Source: Aldrovandia affinis (Eukaryota; Chordata; Actinopteri; Notacanthiformes; Halosauridae). Taken from it: DNA of 64,000 nucleotides. This document shows positions 57,476-64,000 of the stretch, piece after piece (position 1 is the stretch's first letter; each line of letters opens with the position of its first letter). Below the pieces are notes generated by a model that had not been told where the DNA came from, ran no database searches, and worked only from the letters and a program-made list of their open reading frames with translations. Where the stretch lies: assembly GCA_029706075.1 (NCBI GenBank), contig JAINUG010000070.1, positions 806,001-870,000 of the forward strand. Reading direction: 5' to 3'. Position numbers and translations under genes: made by a program.

Positions 57476-58860
57476 TGTGTTTTTAAGTGTGCTATCTTCT
57501 TTGGTCTTCAGCTTGCATAAATGAAGTGTAGCACAGTATTCATATTTTCCACATTTTTATACTGATGTGTTATGTTTTACAGTGGGCTGAATATTATTTT
57601 TATTATTATACAAAAGTATTTGGTTGATCTATATTTACATTTCTATTAAATAATTTGGATCTTATCCAGGGCAATTTACAGTATTAATTCAGTAATTTTT
57701 TAATGGCTTCTTTTTAAAATTGAATCAATCACAGTTGGTTTCATTTATTCGTGCATTAGTGATTGGGGTACGAACCTTTGGTTCAACAGCAATACGATAC
57801 AAAGGGCATTATTGGTTCACTTTAAAAAATGCAATGTGGTACACTGTATTGCAAATCGAGATGGTAACTCTTTTAGCCAAAAAATGAAATCTATGTGAAA
57901 TAAATACCTGGAATTTCTCCAAGGTTTCCACTAAGCCTTCTTTGTAAGGTATAAAGGAATTATGGAATAAATGCACATGCAAATAAGTAAAAACAATCAC
58001 TCCATTAATTACAGTTTTGTCATTTTATTTGACCATACTTGTCTACCACAAAAAACCAATGTATTAATTTATTAGTATTGATATGATTGATTATTTGGAT
58101 TCTAAATAATTTATTGACACAGTCACAGTAGTTAAAAAAATTGCTGTTTGCATGTCGGTGCAGTATTGTTAAAATATAAAATGATTAATTGTGACACCCT
58201 ATTAGTAGTGAGAGGTTTTTTTTTGTGTGTGTTACTGTATGCCTGCACAATTAATAAATTCCAGAACACCAGAGCAATTCAGATCCATCAATGTTATATA
58301 AATGCATCCAGGGCTCAATTGTGATAGGAACTTGAAACCTCTAAATGTGACAATTTATCAGAAGTGTTTCTCATGGTGGTCTACGGGGGACACGTTCACC
58401 TAAAGCAGCCGTGCTTGAGGGAATCAAATCCTGACTGTGCCAGTGATGACTATGGTCAGCAGCCCACAGCATCTAATTGGCTATAGCATCTAGCAGGGCT
58501 TCCTCTGCCTGATTGTGCATTAATGATTACTCTTGTTGAACGTGACTACTGCAGTCAGCTACAGAAGTAGTTCAGTCCCCTGGCTGAAAGGCTACATGGC
58601 TCAGCTGGCAGACAGTGGACTGAAAAAAAAAGTGTCAACCGGCTCCATGCGCTTCATATGACCCACGTGGTAGTCTGTGCTCTCCGAAATTGACAGAAGA
58701 CATTTCTGTTTCTATTGGATAGGCCTACAACTGCATTTGGACATTCCATATTTGGAGAATAATAAAAAAGTATAAACATTTTGAAGTGTTCTTTTCAAAA
58801 CCTTGCCCCCATAAAAAGCCAGATTAAATGTTATTGTCTGAGTTTTTAGTCACATGGTAA
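57476..58860. other. downstream flank: one SINE-like piece, otherwise nothing seen
   Basis: AT-rich. Around 58400-58520 is a diverged relative of the 36690-36950 repeat (CCTGACTGTGCCAGTGATGA, GGTCAGCAGCCCACAG). No gene. Confidence 0.45.
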
Positions 58861-58869
58861 GGGGTGAGC

Positions 58870-60715
58870 TTTATCAGGGATGTAAATCAGCTGGAACAGA
58901 ACTGGGTGTGTTGGATGTGGCTAAAGTTGACTATGATTTGTACAAACCCTGTATTTTGCCAGTTCAATGATTCAGAAGCCAGAATTCAATTTGGCCTAGA
59001 GACAAAGCCCTACTCCAAGCCTGAGGCCTGGAAGTTAGTACAGAAATTGCAAAAGCTAAGCAGCACCTCTGTTGGGAGGAGTGTGGAAGAAATACACCTT
59101 CTGCTACAAGCTCCAGGTCTCGTGGAGGATGAGAAATGCACCTGCTACTTCTTCCGCAAGGTACGGTCAAATACATTGAATATTTCTTCCCTGTTCAACA
59201 CCGCAGGGTGGTGGTGTCTAAAGAGGCTGAGGTCCGGGAGGTGGCCAGGGAGGGCTTGTATGCCATCAAGCCCATGGATGGAGCTCTCATGGACGCCTTC
59301 CTGGACGGCCTGGACAGACACCTGGGGGAAGAAAGCATGGAACCAGAGTTGAGCACCGAGGAGCTGACCTGGGCCATACTCTCCTTGAATCAACACAAAG
59401 CTCCCGGTCTTAATGGAATCCCAGCTGAGTTCTACCAGCCCTTCTGGAATCTCCTGAAGGAGGATGTGCCAGATGTCTTCAGGGCCGCATACAGGGAGGG
59501 GCGGGGGCAGTCATTGCGACAGAGCTCTTGTCTCTAAGAAGGGGGACCTGAAGGACATCCAGAACTGGCGGCCAATCAACCTCCTCTCAGTGGACTATAG
59601 GATCATGGCCAAGACACTGATGAGGAGGTTCCAAGACTTTTTAACATTGGTGATTGCCCGCAACTAGAATGTAGAATGCCCGCAATGTAGCATCCCTGGG
59701 AGGTCCATCAATGAAAGTCTGCTCCTCGTGAGATGTAATTATCCACCCTGGGGAGCGCAGGTCCCCCTTGAGCCGTCTCAGCTTAGATCAAGAGAAGGCC
59801 TTTGACAGGGTTAGCCACGTGTGCCTGACGAGGGTGCTAAAGAGGTTTCACTTTCCTAGCTCCCTCCTGTGCTGGACCCAGGTGTGCTTGAGGGGCATCT
59901 CGGGCAGAGTGGTCATCAACAAGCACCTCTTTGCCCCCTTTGCCATCAGGTCCTCAGGTAGGTATATTTCACTTACCTTGAGCCTTTCTCCAGACCATCT
60001 GACAGAATCATGGCTGCCCTGATCAACAGGGGCAAGAGCGAGCTGTTCCTGTTGCCATGTTGGAGTGAGTCACTAATTTGTCCTTTCCCTGTTCACACAA
60101 ATAACATCAGGCTCCTGGGGATCACCTTCCAAGCCAACGGGAGGAGGAGCCGGAGCTGGGAGGAGGCCCTCCGCCACGTCCGGAAAAAGAGAGCTGGAAT
60201 GTGTGGCCCATCACATTGACGGATAAGATCCTGGTCTGAAGGCTATAGTCCTCCCCAGCCTACTTGACATTGGTTGTGTTTTTCCCCCAGACAAAGCCAC
60301 TAGCAAAATTAAAGGCTTTTCGCTTTGTCTAGTTGAGTAACATTGAGAGGCTGAGGAGGACAACCCTAATGAAGGAGGAGGTGAAATGGGGCAGGGGGGT
60401 CCCAGACATACATGTATGTAGCACCATTCTGGCTCAGGGTCTGGCCGCACTGGTCCAGAACACCCAGCGAAAGGAGACGGCCTCTGGTACGCTAGCCAGG
60501 TACTGTGCCGCTCCCTTCCTGAGGTCTATGGGCCTGTGTGGGCTGGACCTGACAATATCATACATCTGGGACCCACCATACCATCTATAGAGCCCTGAGG
60601 GTTTTTGCCTTCAGGACAGGCTTATCCAGGGTTGGGCTGCCCTCTTGTATATATGAAAACATCATGTCCTTTTTAAGATGTCTTTTTCTTTTTCTTTGAA
60701 AATGTACAATAAAAA
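58870..60715 (+). mobile_element. Tx1-like (L1-group) LINE relic
   Basis: ORF2 remnants on the + strand: VVVSKEAEVREVAREGLYAI, APGLNGIPAEFYQPFWNLLK, SKKGDLKDIQNWRPINLLSV then DYRIMAK, SLDQEKAFDRVSHVCL, and NIRLLGITFQANGRRSRSWE. This is the order of Tx1/L1-type polymerases. The FADD region is missing and several frameshifts are present. The 3' end is AT-rich with AATAAAAA near 60708. GC-rich against its AT-rich flanks. Confidence 0.8.
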
Positions 60716-62136
60716 TTTTTAAAAAATACTTTTAAACTGTAAAGGTATACGTTTTTTTTTTTAAACAATAAAATAATTCAAAATCCAGAAAAAAGTCACA
60801 AAGTCAGATTTTTTATCCATACATGTGAATTATAAATAAATGTGCTATGATGATATAAAAAAGTACTGACCCTAACAATGTAGTGTTACAGTAAGAGTGA
60901 TGTGCTGGATAGTAAGTAGGGTAGAAACTAGGGTGGTGTTAAGGCTGTGGAACTGGGATCATAATTAAAATGTTACAGATTCTAAGCTCATTATAACATT
61001 CCACTGCATAAATGGATAATACATCAAAATATAATTTGTAATTTATGCAAATTGTCAAGTATTTGGGTAACTAATAAGTAAATAAATAAGGCACCATACC
61101 TTTTACAGTTTACATTAAAGCAAATCACTTGTCATTGTAAATGCAGTCAAAATCAAGTCAAAATCATACCTATGCCAGTATATTATTTCAGCAGTTTTTG
61201 TGCATTTCTAGTACTGTGAATAAATATGTATTATCTAAATTAGATGAACGTATCACAAACAAAGACGTCGGCTCATTTGCTGATCCCTGATGAAAGCTTC
61301 CATGCTCTGATTCAGAGCATGCAAAAGCCATGAAAAAAATATTATCTTTGCATTGAGAAGGGGGCATTCAGCAGCAGCAGACCAAGGCAGTGTACATTCT
61401 AAGTGGGGGAACAGCCAGAATTCAATTTCAGATTATGTGCAGTTTACCTCAGGAGAGGGAAAAACATTACAAATACAAATAAGAAAATCTTTGGTTTAAC
61501 GTTTGCTATCCTAAGTTTATGACTTTTATGAATGGGCCTTTTGTCCTGAAAACTTGAAAATTTACATAAGTTCCCTCTCTGTGAGTTTCACCTCCCCATC
61601 TTCTCATGTTTCCCATTGCTATGCTTTGCATGGCAGTTGTAGTTTTGTGTAAATAAAACTCGAATGGCAGTGCCAAAGGAGGGGGTGTCATTCTGTTTTG
61701 TTTTTCTTCTTTAGAGAGGTCATCAGATCATTTTTTTCTTTGATTCTCTGTGAACTTGCCAACCTTTATGGCTAGGGCACTGTTTTCTCATTTGTATTAA
61801 CAATCAATTACTGTTTTGAAATGGACAATCGCTTAGATCTCCTAAATTATTGTTATTAATATTGTTATAAATAAATTCTGAATTATTTCATGTGAAATAA
61901 AATAATAATAAATTACAAATAATAAGAAACATTCAACTGCAAAATTATTCACACCACAGCAAAAAGGCTGTATAAAATAAAAAATACAGGTAAAGAACAA
62001 TTGCATGCTAAAAAAGCTTAGAAAATTATATTATTTTATGCTGATGCATTATTGCTCAGAGAAAAAAAGATTGTTTAACAAGTAATATTTTTCCCCAAAA
62101 AATATATGTCACAATTATTCACATTCCTGTTTTCAG
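60716..62136. other. intergenic: no gene seen
   Basis: AT-rich. No repeat family or coding signal recognised. The CATGCTCTGATTCAGAGCATG palindrome at about 61302 is a short perfect inverted repeat. Confidence 0.45.
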
Positions 62137-62171
62137 TACTCGCAAGGATGACACTACTATAGTACTATATA

Positions 62172-62208
<37 letters not shown>

Positions 62209-62211
<3 letters not shown>

Positions 62212-63067
62212 TACCGGTCAAAAGTCAACACCCCCATTTTCCATTTTTTACTGAAATTTAAGCAGTTCAAGTCTAGTGAATAATCTGAAATGAACCATAA
62301 AAAAAAGGCCCTTTTCAGGAAACAATTCATGGGTTAACATGGGTTAACAGTTACTCTGTGCAAGTCGCCGACTCTGGATCCAGGAAAAGAGCCCCAGACC
62401 ATCATCATCCTCCTCCATGTTTGACAGTTGGTGTCACACACTGAGGAACCATCCTTTTGCCTACTCGACGGCCTACAAAAACCTTTCAAAATTTCAAGAT
62501 TTCAAATTTTGGTCCAATTTTCGGTCCATAAGACCTTCTTCCAGTCTTCAGTAGTCCACTGGTGGTGCTTCATGTCCCAGGCAAGCCTCTTTTTCTTATT
62601 TTGCCATCTTAGCAATGGCTTTCTTACTGCCACTCGACCTGTCAAACCTGCAGCTCGAAGTCTTCTCTTCACAGTTGAAACTGAGACTTCCTTACTTCAA
62701 TCAGTGTTAAGCTGTGCTTGAAGCTGTTGTCCTGTGAGCCGCCTATCACACAAGCTGTTGACTCTCAGACACTTGTCTTCTGATTTTGTTGTGGCTTTGG
62801 GTCTGCCAGACCTCTTCCTGTCAGAGTTTCCTCCAGTTTCCAAGTGCCTTTTGATGGTGTAGGAAACTACTCACTGCCAAACAATTTACATTATTTTTCA
62901 GTTTTTGGTAACCTAAACTTTTTTTAATTTTTGTAAAAAAAAAAAAATACCTCTGGCAGTTTACCGCTTACCTTTGTACCATTTCAGGTTATTCACTAGA
63001 TTTGAACTGCTTATATTTCAGTAAAATCTGGAAAGTGGGGGCGTTCTAAAACTTTTGACCGGTAGTG
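62209..63067 (-). mobile_element. Tc1-like deletion derivative (family A), inside a (TA)n array
   Basis: 859 bp from CACTACCGGTCAAAAGT to ACTTTTGACCGGTAGTG. Inverted relative to the copies at 2966 and 19231, with the same internal deletion. (TA)n flanks it on both sides (about 62171-62208 and 63068-63091), so it landed in, or expanded next to, a TA microsatellite. Confidence 0.9.
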
Positions 63068-63091
63068 TATATATATATATATATATATATA

Positions 63092-63876
63092 TACTCGCAA
63101 GGAGTCATCTTCTATAGTGTGAGATTTTTATGGGATCTTTCATCATTTCTCCAAACAGAATCTCCAAGATCCTTTAAAGTATTGCCTAAACATTTGAAGC
63201 ATTTTTTTTTGAATTTGGATTTGAATTTGGAATTAGATTTTTTTTTCTCAAGTGAATTTTTTTCTGTGACACATTGAAAAATCTTAAAAAACTAATTGAA
63301 AATATCTTAAATCTAAAATGGTCAAAAATGTATGAAAAGAAAATAATGAAAATATCTATTTGCACAGAAAGTAGAATAATATAGACTGTATGTATAGAAT
63401 ATAAAATGTATAACTTGTTGACACGTGTACACTAGTAATAATATAAATAATAAGTTATTATTATTATTTTGGTGAAAACTGGTGATTTTTTAATGTTTTG
63501 ACTTAACACCAGCCCTATAATATACAACTGTACAGTACAAATCTATTTTTAAAAAGTCTCTAACAATAATAATAATAATAATAATAAGCATAATTTGTCA
63601 CATTTTAAGTATTTACTTGCTAGGCAATTTTAAGAGTTAATACCCTTTGGTGGTTTGAGTGAAAAATACAATTTGTATAAAATAAGTGTATACGTGTATA
63701 TTAATATTCATTTTAAAGAGGTAGAAACGTTCTAATAACTATCATACATTATTATCTGGTCTGCATGTATCCAAAGGAAAAAGAAGAAAAAAAACCTTTG
63801 AAGTTAATAGATTTAGAGATTGGTTTATTTGTGCGGCAAGACATCTTTAATTATTTGAATTTAGACTATTTTTACA
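63092..63876. other. intergenic: no gene seen
   Basis: AT-rich, with an (AAT)n run at about 63567-63587. No recognised repeat. Confidence 0.45.
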
Positions 63877-63877
63877 G

Positions 63878-64000
63878 GGCACCAGCAAGTGCTGCAATGT
63901 TGGCACGTCACAATGGGAACCAGACTATGATAAGACTTCAATCGGGCCTGGCGAACGGCATTGCCCTTGTGTAAGGAACTACACCAACATCACTTTCCCA
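63878..64000 (+). other. candidate partial exon running off the window
   Basis: Preceded by the acceptor-like ACTATTTTTACAG. The frame beginning GGC at 63878 is open for all 41 codons to the window end: Cys-rich (GTSKCCNVGTSQWEPDYDK, then GERHCPCVRNYTNITFP), with a possible N-glycosylation site NYTN. I do not recognise it. It could be an exon of the next gene or chance. Confidence 0.25.

Overview
The window is vertebrate DNA, most likely from a ray-finned fish. It holds one large intron-rich gene in a matrix full of Tc1/mariner transposons, CR1-like and Tx1-like LINEs and tRNA-derived SINEs. I cannot name the species from sequence alone. The many short TAGCTAACGTTAGC-type pieces and the mix of Tc1 families fit a non-percomorph teleost or another early-branching ray-finned fish. 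No prokaryotic, plasmid, phage or CRISPR feature is present.

The one host gene I can assemble is a complete rb1cc1 (FIP200) orthologue on the + strand, from ATG at 1728 to TAA at 56631-56633. It has 22 coding exons, every intron is GT-AG, and all exon phases join without a break to give 1585 codons (about 1594 in human). The protein is the autophagy-initiation scaffold of the ULK1 complex: an N-terminal ubiquitin-like fold, an N-terminal scaffold region, an acidic serine-rich linker, a long coiled coil, and a C-terminal Claw. 5' noncoding exons are not resolved, although an acceptor-like site lies near 1666. The 3' UTR has candidate AATAAA signals at 56687, 57411 and 57452.

Region by region: 1-1727 is 5' flank and leader. 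Intron 3 (2722-10895) is a repeat nest in which a CR1-like LINE is inserted inside a Tc1 copy that is fused to a second Tc1, followed by a SINE and the 5' half of another CR1-like LINE. Introns 4-5 are AT-rich, with one SINE that has clean target-site duplications, a CT microsatellite and a deletion-derivative Tc1. Intron 6 holds two Tc1 elements 63 bp apart; one has a transposase broken by a single TGA. Intron 7 (27096-35288) holds a SINE-like repeat, a hAT-like element with perfect 16-bp inverted repeats, and three Tc1 elements standing end to end. Introns 11-12 hold SINEs and CR1-like pieces. Introns 14 and 15 carry minisatellites close to splice acceptors; the one in intron 15 repeats the acceptor itself. 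Intron 16 holds a ZBED5-like hAT transposase relic, intron 18 another Tc1, and intron 21 two SINE-like repeats. Downstream of the gene (57.5-64 kb) there is a Tx1-like LINE relic, an inverted Tc1 inserted in a TA array, and an unidentified Cys-rich open stretch that runs off the window.

I found no new multi-gene system. The most unusual signals are the acceptor-duplicating minisatellite before coding exon 16, the almost intact DD38E Tc1-type transposase, and the hAT-like element with an apparent 5-bp target duplication. The repeat families were recognised from memory and from copies compared within the window; no database search was run.
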